From contig JACPZJ010000101.1 in assembly GCA_016195585.1 (NCBI GenBank), forward strand, positions 1 through 9,115: DNA of 9,115 nt, written 5' to 3'. A model generated the notes under the pieces. The model was not told the DNA's origin and searched no databases. It saw only the letters and a program-made list of their open reading frames with translations. The position numbers and the translations under genes were made by a program. This stretch comes from Nitrospirota bacterium (GTDB lineage Bacteria > Nitrospirota > CAKKRA01 > 9FT-COMBO-42-15). Of this stretch, positions 1 to 6,964 are shown piece after piece (positions within the stretch are counted from its first letter, which is position 1; each line of letters begins with the position of its first letter).

Positions 1-892
1 CCTCCCTGAATTTACCCTCTTCCACTGCCTTTGCAAGTTCTTTATTTGTTGCTGCAATAATCCGCACATCAACCTTTATATCTTTGGTCCCTCCAACCCT
101 TTTAAACTCCTTGTCCTGAAGAACCCTCAGGAGTTTTACCTGAATTGAAGGGGTGGTCTCACCAATCTCATCTAAAAAGATCGTACCGCCATTCGCAACC
201 TCAAAGAGCCCTTCCTTATTAAATATGGCGCCAGTAAAAGATCCTTTCATGTGGCCAAAGAGCTCGCTTTCCAATAATCCCTCCGGCAGGGCGCCGCAGT
301 TTACGGTAACAAATGGTTTGTCCTTCTTCCTGCTGTTAAAATGGATCGCCCTCGCAATCAGCTCCTTGCCTGTACCGCTCTCCCCGTAGATTAGGATATT
401 GCTCATGCTGTCAGAGACCTTCTTTACTATCTCAAAGACCTTATCCATCCTCTCGCTTTTGCCTATAATATTCTCAAAGACTGCGCTGCCCTCGAGTTCA
501 TTTCTTAATAATAAATTCTCCGCGCTCAGCCTCCTCTTTTCAAGGGCCTTCCTGATTCTTATCTTCATTTCGTCATTCTGGAAGGGCTTGGTTATATAAT
601 CATATGCCCCTTGCTGCATTGCCTCAACTGCGGTCTCTGTAGACGCAAAGGCAGTAATCAATATGACTACTGTATCAGGTGAAAGCTCCTTGACTGTTTT
701 CAGCACCTCAAGACCGCCTACCTTTGGCATCTTAAGGTCTGTTATTACAAGGTCAAATATATCCTTATGCAGAATCTTATTGGCCTCTTCGCCGTCAGTG
801 GCAGTGGTGACATCATAGCCTGACTTTTTCAGCATTATTGAGAGAAAATCCCTCATGCTCTTTTCATCATCAACAACTAAAATTCTTTCCAC
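1..892 (-). CDS. pilR: PilR-type sigma-54-dependent response regulator (partial, 3' end outside window)
   Basis: A cytoplasmic transcriptional activator. In the PilR family the phosphorylated protein opens sigma-54 RNA polymerase complexes, classically at the pilin promoter. The first 297 codons are visible. The receiver domain (about 1-118) has the acidic pair D8/D9, phospho-acceptor D52 in ITDLKMP, switch T80 and K102 in TKPF. A linker leads to the AAA+ domain, with Walker A GESGTGKE at 170-177, the sigma-54 contact loop GSFTGA at 217-222 and Walker B with D241/E242. The rest of the AAA+ domain and the DNA-binding helix-turn-helix lie beyond the left edge. I chose the GTG start at 892 because GGGAGG (899-904) lies 6 bases upstream and the product then begins ERILVVDDE. 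An in-frame TTG two codons earlier is less likely. It starts 21 bases after pilS, its expected partner kinase. The family is certain; the name PilR rests on the neighbours and on the GSFTGA loop, which I recall from other PilR proteins. Confidence 0.88.
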   Translation of the reverse strand, partial: MERILVVDDEKSMRDFLSIMLKKSGYDVTTATDGEEANKILHKDIFDLVITDLKMPKVGGLEVLKTVKELSPDTVVILITAFASTETAVEAMQQGAYDYITKPFQNDEMKIRIRKALEKRRLSAENLLLRNELEGSAVFENIIGKSERMDKVFEIVKKVSDSMSNILIYGESGTGKELIARAIHFNSRKKDKPFVTVNCGALPEGLLESELFGHMKGSFTGAIFNKEGLFEVANGGTIFLDEIGETTPSIQVKLLRVLQDKEFKRVGGTKDIKVDVRIIAATNKELAKAVEEGKFRE

Positions 893-898
893 TAACAA

Positions 899-904
899 CC
901 TCCC
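899..904 (-). promoter_or_regulatory. Ribosome binding site deciding the GTG start of pilR
   Basis: Read on the minus strand this is GGGAGG, 6 bases before the GTG at 892. There is no in-frame ATG at the expected N-terminus, so this site decides the start. It lies in the short pilS-pilR gap. Confidence 0.7.
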
Positions 905-913
905 GCCCAGTTT

Positions 914-2578
914 TTATGCCGATGGCAGATGAATAATAAACTTGCTGCCCTCATTTATTTTGCTCTCAACCTTGATCTCACCCCTGTGTTCTTCAATAAT
1001 CCTATGTACAATTGCAAGGCCGAGTCCTGAGCCCCTATCCTTTGTTGTGAAGAAGGGATAGAATATCTTGTCCCTGACCTCATGTCTTATACCATTGCCG
1101 GTATCCTTAAATGCAATCTCTATATAATCCTTCACAGAATCATCGCTATAATGGCGGCCCTTTTTAGCCTTCTTCTTTGATGTAATTATTAATTCACCGC
1201 CATTATCCATTGCCTGAAAGGCATTGATAGACAGGTTCCAGAATACCTGGCTCATCTGGTGGGGATCAATCTCAGCCATTAATCTTTTATTTTCAAGCTG
1301 CATGGAGATTTTTACCTTATTCTGGTATTCCTTGCTATTTTTCAAAAGCGTCACCGTATCATTTAACAGCTCATTTACATTACACTTCTTTTTATTTAAA
1401 GGCGTTGGCCTTGCATAAAGAAGAAAATCAGATATTATCCTGTTTAACTTCTCGGTCTCACGGAGGGCAATCTCAAGTAGCTTTTTATTTTCTCCGCTTA
1501 ATAAGGACTCATTCCTTAATATCTGCATTGAACCGCTGAGGGATGCGAGGGGGTTCCTTATCTCATGGGCCATCCCTGCTGCCAGCTCCCCTACCATTGC
1601 CAGCTTCTCCTTCTTTTTTATATCATCCTCCATCTCCTTTATCTTTGTCAGGTCCTGAAATATCCCTATGGCGCCTGTAGTCTCGCCTGATTCGTTCTTT
1701 AATGACGTTATTGTAATACCTAAAACGAGTTTAGCGCCATCCTTTCTAACATAATTCCCTTCAAACCTGAAAGGTATGCGCAGCATTTCTAATTTATTAA
1801 AGACCGATCTTATCTCCTCCAGATTAAATATCTCATACCATATCCTCCCCCTGATCTCCTCAAAGAGATAACCGGTGATATCCTCCGCAGCCCTGTTAAA
1901 TGACGTTATATGACCTTTCAAATCAGTGGTCAGAAGACCGCTGCTCATGCTATTTGCAACATTCTTGTAAAAGGTCTGCAGCTCTGCAAGGTCAGTGTCC
2001 TTCTCCTTCAGTATCTTATCGGTCTGCTGCAGGTTTTCAGCAAGGCTGCCGCTTAAAAGGCCTACAATAAGGAAAGAGAGCACATAGAGAAATATTTTAT
2101 AAAATACCTCAGCAGTAGATGATGCAGAGGGTGGAAGGGCCTCAAAAAAACCATAAAACTGCATATCAACAAGGCCGCCATAGAGTATACTGCTGATTCC
2201 TGCAATTACATATCCTCCCCTGCGATAGAGTATTATACTGGCATATATTATTGTTATGATGTATGTAAACGAAAAACTGCTGTCTATCCCTCCTGTAATA
2301 TAAACTAAAAAGGTCTCGGTTATCAGGTCGCCTATAATCTGTATATAGGCAAAGAATTCTAAATTATTTACCCTGTTTAACAGCAGGGCATATACTATGC
2401 TAATAAGATAGACAGCTATTACAAGGAGATAAAAGGCAGGAACATCGCTATATCTCCCAAGCCTTATCTGAAAGATAATTGATGATACGAGGAATAGCGT
2501 GACCATAACTATCCTCAGTATCATTAATATTTTAAGTTTTTTTAGTATCTCCTTTCCTTTAAGGTCTTCCACTCTCAT
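914..2578 (-). CDS. pilS: PilS-type membrane sensor histidine kinase
   Basis: A 554-residue inner-membrane histidine kinase, expected to autophosphorylate and pass the phosphate to D52 of the adjacent PilR. Six hydrophobic segments lie at about 17-38, 48-68, 74-95, 102-118, 121-140 and 158-178, the PilS-like layout with little periplasmic sequence. In PilS of Pseudomonas this membrane domain is known to sense pilin in the membrane; whether that holds here is inference. A coiled linker leads to a PAS domain (about 205-315). HisKA has a canonical H-box, AHEIRNPLASL, with H338. The ATPase domain has an N-box around N452, DTGNGI from D492 and GSGLGL at 516-521, and it ends cleanly at LPSA. The gene starts 8 bases after the pilC stop, so the two are probably translationally coupled; the upstream purine tract is only a weak ribosome binding site. 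A GTG two codons downstream (2572) is an alternative start. No key residue is missing. Confidence 0.87.
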   Translation of the reverse strand: MRVEDLKGKEILKKLKILMILRIVMVTLFLVSSIIFQIRLGRYSDVPAFYLLVIAVYLISIVYALLLNRVNNLEFFAYIQIIGDLITETFLVYITGGIDSSFSFTYIITIIYASIILYRRGGYVIAGISSILYGGLVDMQFYGFFEALPPSASSTAEVFYKIFLYVLSFLIVGLLSGSLAENLQQTDKILKEKDTDLAELQTFYKNVANSMSSGLLTTDLKGHITSFNRAAEDITGYLFEEIRGRIWYEIFNLEEIRSVFNKLEMLRIPFRFEGNYVRKDGAKLVLGITITSLKNESGETTGAIGIFQDLTKIKEMEDDIKKKEKLAMVGELAAGMAHEIRNPLASLSGSMQILRNESLLSGENKKLLEIALRETEKLNRIISDFLLYARPTPLNKKKCNVNELLNDTVTLLKNSKEYQNKVKISMQLENKRLMAEIDPHQMSQVFWNLSINAFQAMDNGGELIITSKKKAKKGRHYSDDSVKDYIEIAFKDTGNGIRHEVRDKIFYPFFTTKDRGSGLGLAIVHRIIEEHRGEIKVESKINEGSKFIIHLPSA

Positions 2579-2586
2579 CTCATCTT

Positions 2587-3798
2587 TTAACCGCCCACTA
2601 ATGTAGCCATCTGGAATATTGGGAGATACATGGCAATTACAATAAATCCAACAACAACGCCAAGGAATACCATGAGCATCGGCTCCAGCATAGATGTTAA
2701 AGCCGCTACTGCATTATCTACTTCATCATCGTAAAAGTCTGCTATCTTGGAGAGCATGGCGTCTAATGCGCCTGTTGCCTCTCCAACAGATATCATCTGA
2801 ACCACCATTGGAGGAAATACATCTGATTTCCCTAATGGGTCTGCAATGGTTTTACCCTCGCTGATGCTGCGGCGGGTGCTCATAAGGGCCTCTTCAACGA
2901 TCTTATTGCCTGCTGTCCTTGATACTATCTCAAGGCCGTCAAGGATTGGAACGCCGCTGCTTATCAGGGTGCTCAATGTCCTTGTAAATTTTGCCACTGC
3001 AACCTTTCTGATAAGCGAGCCCAAAATGGGAAATTTTAATAATAGGCCATCTACTATTCTTCTCCCCTTTTCACTCTTGTAGAAATATTTTAATCCAACA
3101 ATAGCTGCTATAATAATCCCTAAAGCAATAAACATGTTATCCCTTATAGCATTGCTTGTGCCTATTACTATCCTTGTAGGTAATGGTAAAGTCCCTCCCA
3201 TATCTGTGAACATCTTGGCAAAGACAGGTATAACCCATACCAGAAGAACTGTCACCACGATAATTGCAACTGAAACAATAACCGCTGGATACACAAGGGC
3301 AGATTTTACCTTTGATTTTAATTTCATTGCCTTTTCAATATAGCCTGCAAGCCTGTTTAAAATAGTATCAAGGATACCGCCTACCTCTCCAGCGGCAACC
3401 ATATTTACATACAGGTCATTAAATACCTTCGGGTGTTTTTTTAAGGCATCAGTAAAGGTAGCGCCTGATTCCACATCCTGTCTGACATCCTTTAATGTTG
3501 AGGCAAGTGTTTTATTTTCAGACTGTGTTGATAATATATCAAGACACTGAACTAAGGGAAGCCCTGCGTCTATCATTGTTGCAAACTGTCTTGTAAATAT
3601 AGCAATATCCTTATCCTTAACCCTTCCCCCTAAGCCAGGGATAGAAATCTTTATATCAGTGGCTGCCTGCTGGACAGAGGTGACGAGGATATTCTGTTTT
3701 CTCAGTAAGGCAATAACCTCTTCCTTGTTTTTTGCGGCAACAACCCCTTTTTGCATTGTCCCCTGCCTTGACTTTCCAGTCCATTTAAAGTTGGCCAT
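2587..3798 (-). CDS. pilC: Type IV pilus inner-membrane platform protein PilC
   Basis: The polytopic platform protein (T2SF/GspF family) on which the pilus is built; it connects the cytoplasmic motors PilB and PilT to the growing pilin fibre. At 403 residues it has normal family length. After an N-terminal cytoplasmic region starting MANFKWTGKS, there are two homologous T2SF domains (about 68-190 and 270-395). Each carries the repeated signature GE-x-x-G-x-LD (GEVGGILD from 138, GEATGALD from 339). Membrane segments are at about 169-192, 222-239 and 374-396. The start has a clear ribosome binding site, GGAGAG read on the minus strand (3806-3811), 7 bases before the ATG. The gene follows pilT after 76 bases and is followed closely by pilS. 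The general secretion homologue GspF has the same fold, but the adjacent PilT ATPase makes a pilus role much more likely. Confidence 0.94.
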   Translation of the reverse strand: MANFKWTGKSRQGTMQKGVVAAKNKEEVIALLRKQNILVTSVQQAATDIKISIPGLGGRVKDKDIAIFTRQFATMIDAGLPLVQCLDILSTQSENKTLASTLKDVRQDVESGATFTDALKKHPKVFNDLYVNMVAAGEVGGILDTILNRLAGYIEKAMKLKSKVKSALVYPAVIVSVAIIVVTVLLVWVIPVFAKMFTDMGGTLPLPTRIVIGTSNAIRDNMFIALGIIIAAIVGLKYFYKSEKGRRIVDGLLLKFPILGSLIRKVAVAKFTRTLSTLISSGVPILDGLEIVSRTAGNKIVEEALMSTRRSISEGKTIADPLGKSDVFPPMVVQMISVGEATGALDAMLSKIADFYDDEVDNAVAALTSMLEPMLMVFLGVVVGFIVIAMYLPIFQMATLVGG

Positions 3799-3874
3799 TG
3801 TTTATCTCTCCTATTATTAGATGATTACACAGGTTCTTAAAAGCGACTACAAGGGCAAAAGATTTTGTGAAGCC
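3799..3874. other. pilT-pilC intergenic spacer
   Basis: This 76-base gap is the longest within the operon. It contains the pilC ribosome binding site near its left end (3806-3811). I see no strong hairpin followed by a T-run on the minus strand and no convincing promoter, so I read it as a simple spacer. Confidence 0.5.
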
Positions 3875-5008
3875 CTATCGTTTAGTGCTCCCCTCTTTAA
3901 TATTATACTCCTTCTGGGATTGGCCATGTGAAGGGGCAGCAACCCCGCCTCTGTTTAACATTGAAATCAATTCCTCAGGGACACTGGATCTTCCTATTGC
4001 CTCTTCGTAGGATATCAGCTTCTTTGAGTAGAGCTCAAAAAGCGCCTGATTCATTGTCTGCATGCCGAACTTTGCCTGGCCCGTCTGCATCATCCCGTAT
4101 ATTTGATGCACCTTATCCTCTCTTATCAGATTTCTTATAGCAGGATTTGGAACCAGAATCTCAAGGCAGAGCACCCTGCCTGTACCGCTTGCCTTTGGAA
4201 TTAACTGCTGGCTCATTATCCCTTCCAGCACAAAAGAGAGCTGAGCCCTGACCTGAGGCTGCTGGTGAGGCGGAAACACATCTATAATCCTGTTAATGGT
4301 TTGTGCTGCAGAATTGGTATGGAGTGTTGCGAATGTCAGGTGGCCTGTCTCAGAGATAGTTAATGCCGCCTCAATGGTCTCAAGATCCCTCATCTCGCCG
4401 ATAAGTATTACATCAGGGTCCTGCCTCAGAATATATTTTAAGGCTGCCTTAAATGACTTGGTATCAGCATTAACCTCCCTCTGATTAACCACGCATTTTT
4501 TATGCTGATGAAGATATTCTATTGGGTCTTCAATGGTGATTATATGATCATGTTTTTCACTGTTTATCTTGTCTATCATTGCAGCGAGCGTTGTAGATTT
4601 GCCGCTGCCGGTAGGACCTGTAACAAGGACAAGCCCCCTTGGTTTTTTGCATAATTCATTTACTATCGGTGAGAGACCCAACTCCTGAAAGGACATTATC
4701 TTAAATGGGATAGTCCTGATAGCAGCAGCTACAGCGCCCCTCTGCATAAAAATATTTGCCCTGAACCTGCTTAAGCCCTTTAATCCAAATGACAGGTCAA
4801 GCTCATTATCCTCTTCAAACCTGTGTTTCTGGGCATCTGTCAGGACACTGTAGCATAGCTGTTTTGTCTCTGCCGCGGCTAAAGGAGGAAGGGAAAGAGG
4901 CATTAATTTTCCATCAACCCTCAGTTGGGGAGGCGATCCTGTAGTTATATGAAGATCCGAAGCCCCTTTTTCAATCATCATTTGTAAAAGCTGGTATAGA
5001 TTTGCCAT
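3875..5008 (-). CDS. pilT: Type IV pilus retraction ATPase PilT
   Basis: A hexameric cytoplasmic ATPase of the secretion-ATPase superfamily. It powers depolymerisation of the pilus, and so twitching motility and DNA or surface pulling. It has 377 residues, slightly longer than many PilT proteins because of a polar tail of about 25 residues. The N-terminal PAS-like domain begins MANLYQLLQMMIEKGASDLH. Walker A GPTGSGKS is at 131-138 and an acidic segment ITIEDPIEY follows. Walker B and the downstream box include GEMRD at 204-208, and the His box is TLHTNSAAQTINR. The PilT-specific AIRNLIRE motif at 290-297, needed for retraction, is intact and separates it from PilB. GGAGGAA read on the minus strand (5012-5018) sits 3 bases before the ATG. 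It lies 16 bases after pilB. In genomes with several PilT paralogues this would be the one in the pilB-pilC operon (pilT4-like in Geobacter naming). Confidence 0.95.
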   Translation of the reverse strand: MANLYQLLQMMIEKGASDLHITTGSPPQLRVDGKLMPLSLPPLAAAETKQLCYSVLTDAQKHRFEEDNELDLSFGLKGLSRFRANIFMQRGAVAAAIRTIPFKIMSFQELGLSPIVNELCKKPRGLVLVTGPTGSGKSTTLAAMIDKINSEKHDHIITIEDPIEYLHQHKKCVVNQREVNADTKSFKAALKYILRQDPDVILIGEMRDLETIEAALTISETGHLTFATLHTNSAAQTINRIIDVFPPHQQPQVRAQLSFVLEGIMSQQLIPKASGTGRVLCLEILVPNPAIRNLIREDKVHQIYGMMQTGQAKFGMQTMNQALFELYSKKLISYEEAIGRSSVPEELISMLNRGGVAAPSHGQSQKEYNIKEGSTKR

Positions 5009-5011
5009 CTC

Positions 5012-5018
5012 TTCCTCC
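5012..5018 (-). promoter_or_regulatory. Ribosome binding site of pilT
   Basis: Read on the minus strand this is GGAGGAA, ending 3 bases before the pilT ATG. It fills most of the 16-base pilB-pilT gap and is the most consensus-like ribosome binding site in the operon, although the spacing is short. Confidence 0.6.
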
Positions 5019-5024
5019 TATATT

Positions 5025-6740
5025 TTAATCACCAAATGTAACCCTTACTACCTCTTCTACAGAGGACATGCCATCCTTTATTTTTTGAAGGCCGCTCATC
5101 CTCAAGGTCTTCATACCCATTTTAGCAGCGGTTTTTTTAATCTCTGAAGCAGATGCGCCCTCCAGTATAAGTTCTTTTATCTCATCGCCGATAGGCATTA
5201 CTTCATATATTGCAATCCTGCCCTTATAGCCTGTATCGCTGCAGTTTGTGCAGCCCTTGCCTCTATAGCATACAACCTTCTCGGCCTCCTCCGGGGAAAA
5301 ACCAATATCAATCAGAGACTTCACCGGAACCTTTTCAACCTCTTTGCACTGCTGGCACACCTTTCTTATAAGGCGCTGGGCAAGGATCAAAAGCACAGAG
5401 GATGAGACGAGAAAGGGCTCAATACCCATATTTAAAAGACGATTTATAGTGCTTGGGGCATCATTAGTGTGCAACGTTGAAAGTACTAAATGACCTGTCA
5501 GCGCTGCCTTTACAGCAATCTCCGCTGTTTCATAATCACGGATCTCACCAACCATAACCACATCCGGATCCTGTCGTAGAAATGATCTCAGCGCCGCAGC
5601 AAAGTTGAGGCCAATCTCATCCTTCATCTGCACCTGATTGATACCCATTAAATAGTATTCCACAGGGTCCTCTGCTGTCATAATATTAACATCAATCTGG
5701 TTAATCTGATTAAGGGCAGAATAAAGGGTTGTTGTCTTACCACTGCCTGTAGGGCCTGTCACAAGCACCATGCCATAAGGGCTGTTTATTGCATTCATGA
5801 AATCCTGAAGCGCCTTTGGTTCAAAGCCGAGTTTTGTCAGGTCAAGGGTAAGATTGCTTTTATCAAGTATCCTCATAACGACCTTTTCACCGAATAGGCA
5901 TGGAAGGGTAGATACCCTCAAATCAACCTCTTTATTCTTCATGCGGAGCTTTATCCTTCCATCCTGCGGAAGCCTCCGCTCTGCAATATCAAGTTCTGCC
6001 ATAATCTTAAGCCTTGAGGTCATGGCAGCGCGGAGTTTCATTGGCGGGACCATGGCCTCATACAAAATTCCATCCAGCCTGTAACGAACCCTGAACTTCT
6101 TTTCATAGGCCTCAACATGTATATCGCTGACACCCTTTGCAACACCATCGGCAAGGATAAAGTTTACGAGCTTAACAACCGGCGCCTCTTCAACAGCTTC
6201 TTTCAGGTCTTTTAAATCAACCTTCTCATCCCCCTCATGGACTATATCTACATCACCATCTTCAACAGCCTCCTGAAGCTTTATATCCTTTAATACTGTC
6301 TGAAGGGCATCGGTAGTATCATAATATTTATTTATTGCCGACCTTATAGAGCCTTCGGTGGATAGAACAGGCTGGACATCATAACCTGTCATAAATTTTA
6401 TGTCATCAATAGCAAAGACATCAGAAGGGTCAACCATGGCAATGGTAAGAGTAGCCCCTTTTCTTGCAACAGGTATCACCTGATACTTCTGTGCCACCTC
6501 TGCAGGCAGCATCTTGATCAAAGCTTGATCTACCTCCTGCGTAGAAAGGTTCACAGCAGGTATCCCGAACTGATGGCTGAGGAAATTCAACAACTTATCC
6601 TCAGTAACATAGCCTAATTTTACGAGGATGCTTCCTAATTTCCCGCCCTCTTTTTGCTGGGTTGATAGGGCCTTTTTTAATTGCTCCTCATTAATCAGCT
6701 TGGCATTTACCAGCATATCTCCAAGTTTATTTGTAAGCAT
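5025..6740 (-). CDS. pilB: Type IV pilus assembly (extension) ATPase PilB
   Basis: The hexameric ATPase that drives pilin addition at the platform protein PilC. Its 571 residues match the usual PilB length. The N-terminus (about 1-150) is an MshEN/T2SSE N-domain with two tandem copies of the LGxxLV...L...L..Q motif (5-28 and 34-57). In some PilB/MshE proteins this module binds cyclic di-GMP. The motor core has Walker A GPTGSGKT at 329-336, an acidic segment TAEDPVEY, GEIRD at 398-402 and the His box STLHTNDAPSTINR. A zinc-type tetracysteine site is complete: C462/C465 and C497/C500. Lack of AIRNLIRE and presence of the cysteine site favour PilB over PilT. GspE of type II secretion is the main alternative; the following pilT argues against it. 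It is the first gene of the operon. Its ribosome binding site is modest (AGGGA, 4 bases from the ATG), and two promoter candidates lie upstream. Confidence 0.94.
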   Translation of the reverse strand: MLTNKLGDMLVNAKLINEEQLKKALSTQQKEGGKLGSILVKLGYVTEDKLLNFLSHQFGIPAVNLSTQEVDQALIKMLPAEVAQKYQVIPVARKGATLTIAMVDPSDVFAIDDIKFMTGYDVQPVLSTEGSIRSAINKYYDTTDALQTVLKDIKLQEAVEDGDVDIVHEGDEKVDLKDLKEAVEEAPVVKLVNFILADGVAKGVSDIHVEAYEKKFRVRYRLDGILYEAMVPPMKLRAAMTSRLKIMAELDIAERRLPQDGRIKLRMKNKEVDLRVSTLPCLFGEKVVMRILDKSNLTLDLTKLGFEPKALQDFMNAINSPYGMVLVTGPTGSGKTTTLYSALNQINQIDVNIMTAEDPVEYYLMGINQVQMKDEIGLNFAAALRSFLRQDPDVVMVGEIRDYETAEIAVKAALTGHLVLSTLHTNDAPSTINRLLNMGIEPFLVSSSVLLILAQRLIRKVCQQCKEVEKVPVKSLIDIGFSPEEAEKVVCYRGKGCTNCSDTGYKGRIAIYEVMPIGDEIKELILEGASASEIKKTAAKMGMKTLRMSGLQKIKDGMSSVEEVVRVTFGD

Positions 6741-6787
6741 TTATCCCTTTTCCCCCGTAGCTAAAGGTTTCCACATTAATATATTCA

Positions 6788-6815
6788 ATTCTATCAATTT
6801 TTTCCTTATTGTCAA
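6788..6815 (-). promoter_or_regulatory. Proximal sigma-70-type promoter candidate for the pil operon (P1)
   Basis: On the minus strand there is a perfect TTGACA (6810-6815), a 16-base spacer and TAGAAT (6788-6793), five of six matches to TATAAT. Transcription would start near 6781 and give a leader of about 40 bases before pilB. The consensus match is strong but was judged by eye only. Confidence 0.6.
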
Positions 6816-6849
6816 CCCCTTCTAAAAATAAGTGAATCCCTTGTTTTAA

Positions 6850-6878
6850 ATAGTATAATTACCTATGGAACTTGTCAA
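6850..6878 (-). promoter_or_regulatory. Distal sigma-70-type promoter candidate for the pil operon (P2)
   Basis: On the minus strand there is a perfect TTGACA (6873-6878), a 17-base spacer and TACTAT (6850-6855), four of six matches. TATACT (6852-6857) is an alternative -10 with a 15-base spacer. Transcription would start near 6843 and give a leader of about 100 bases. Its -35 box lies on the same bases as the -35 box of the opposing kinase promoter. Confidence 0.55.
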
Positions 6879-6900
6879 AATTCAAAATGAGTAATATAAT
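6872..6900 (+). promoter_or_regulatory. Sigma-70-type promoter candidate for the GAF-PAS kinase and response regulator
   Basis: TTGTCA (6872-6877, five of six matches to TTGACA) is followed by exactly 17 bases and a perfect TATAAT (6895-6900). Transcription would start near 6907, leaving a leader of about 58 bases before the ATG at 6965. This is the best -10 box in the region. It shares its -35 bases with the distal pil promoter on the other strand. Confidence 0.65.
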
Positions 6901-6902
6901 TA

Positions 6903-6935
6903 GCTAAAAGTGTAACATTCAGGACACACTTTAGC
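6903..6935. repeat. Imperfect inverted repeat over the predicted kinase transcription start
   Basis: The left arm GCTAAAAGTGT (6903-6913) and right arm ACACTTTAGC (6926-6935) are complementary over 10 pairs with one extra A on the left; the loop is 12 bases. It begins two bases after the TATAAT box and covers the predicted +1. That position fits a repressor operator better than an RNA hairpin, because the left arm would be only partly transcribed. A remnant of a transposon end is another possibility, but no transposase gene is present. Confidence 0.5.
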
Positions 6936-6964
6936 AAGACCAAAACTACAGGAATATACCTGAT

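Larger units (their letters stand above)
6741..6964. promoter_or_regulatory. Divergent intergenic regulatory region between pilB and the GAF-PAS kinase
   Basis: This 224-base AT-rich gap separates the two divergent transcription units. It holds the promoter candidates and the inverted repeat listed separately. Next to pilB, read on the minus strand, the 5' leader has a short CCTTT...AAAGG pairing that could cover the AGGGA ribosome binding site; this is weak. I see no -24/-12 (GG-N10-GC) sigma-54 promoter here, which fits the expectation that PilR acts at pilA rather than at pilB. Confidence 0.75.

Noticed and set aside
153..599. Plus-strand open frames (153-389 and 399-599) opposite the left-end gene
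   Set aside because: They lie antisense to pilR, whose reading frame shows clear receiver, Walker A, GSFTGA and Walker B motifs. The plus-strand products have no recognisable domain.
5353..5358. TGGCAC on the plus strand as part of a sigma-54 promoter
   Set aside because: It lies antisense inside pilB, and the sequence at the -12 position (TCTTA) lacks the required GC. The minus-strand TGGCAC at 6491-6496 fails in the same way.
6741..6843. A riboswitch, for example a cyclic di-GMP type, in the pilB leader
   Set aside because: The leader has a GCTACGGGGG stretch and a weak hairpin near the ribosome binding site, but I cannot match it to the conserved core of any known riboswitch class.
6949..6962. 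CAGG-AATATA-CCTG palindrome just before the kinase start codon
   Set aside because: The arms are only four bases long and could occur by chance; it may slightly hide the AGGA ribosome binding site but nothing more can be supported.
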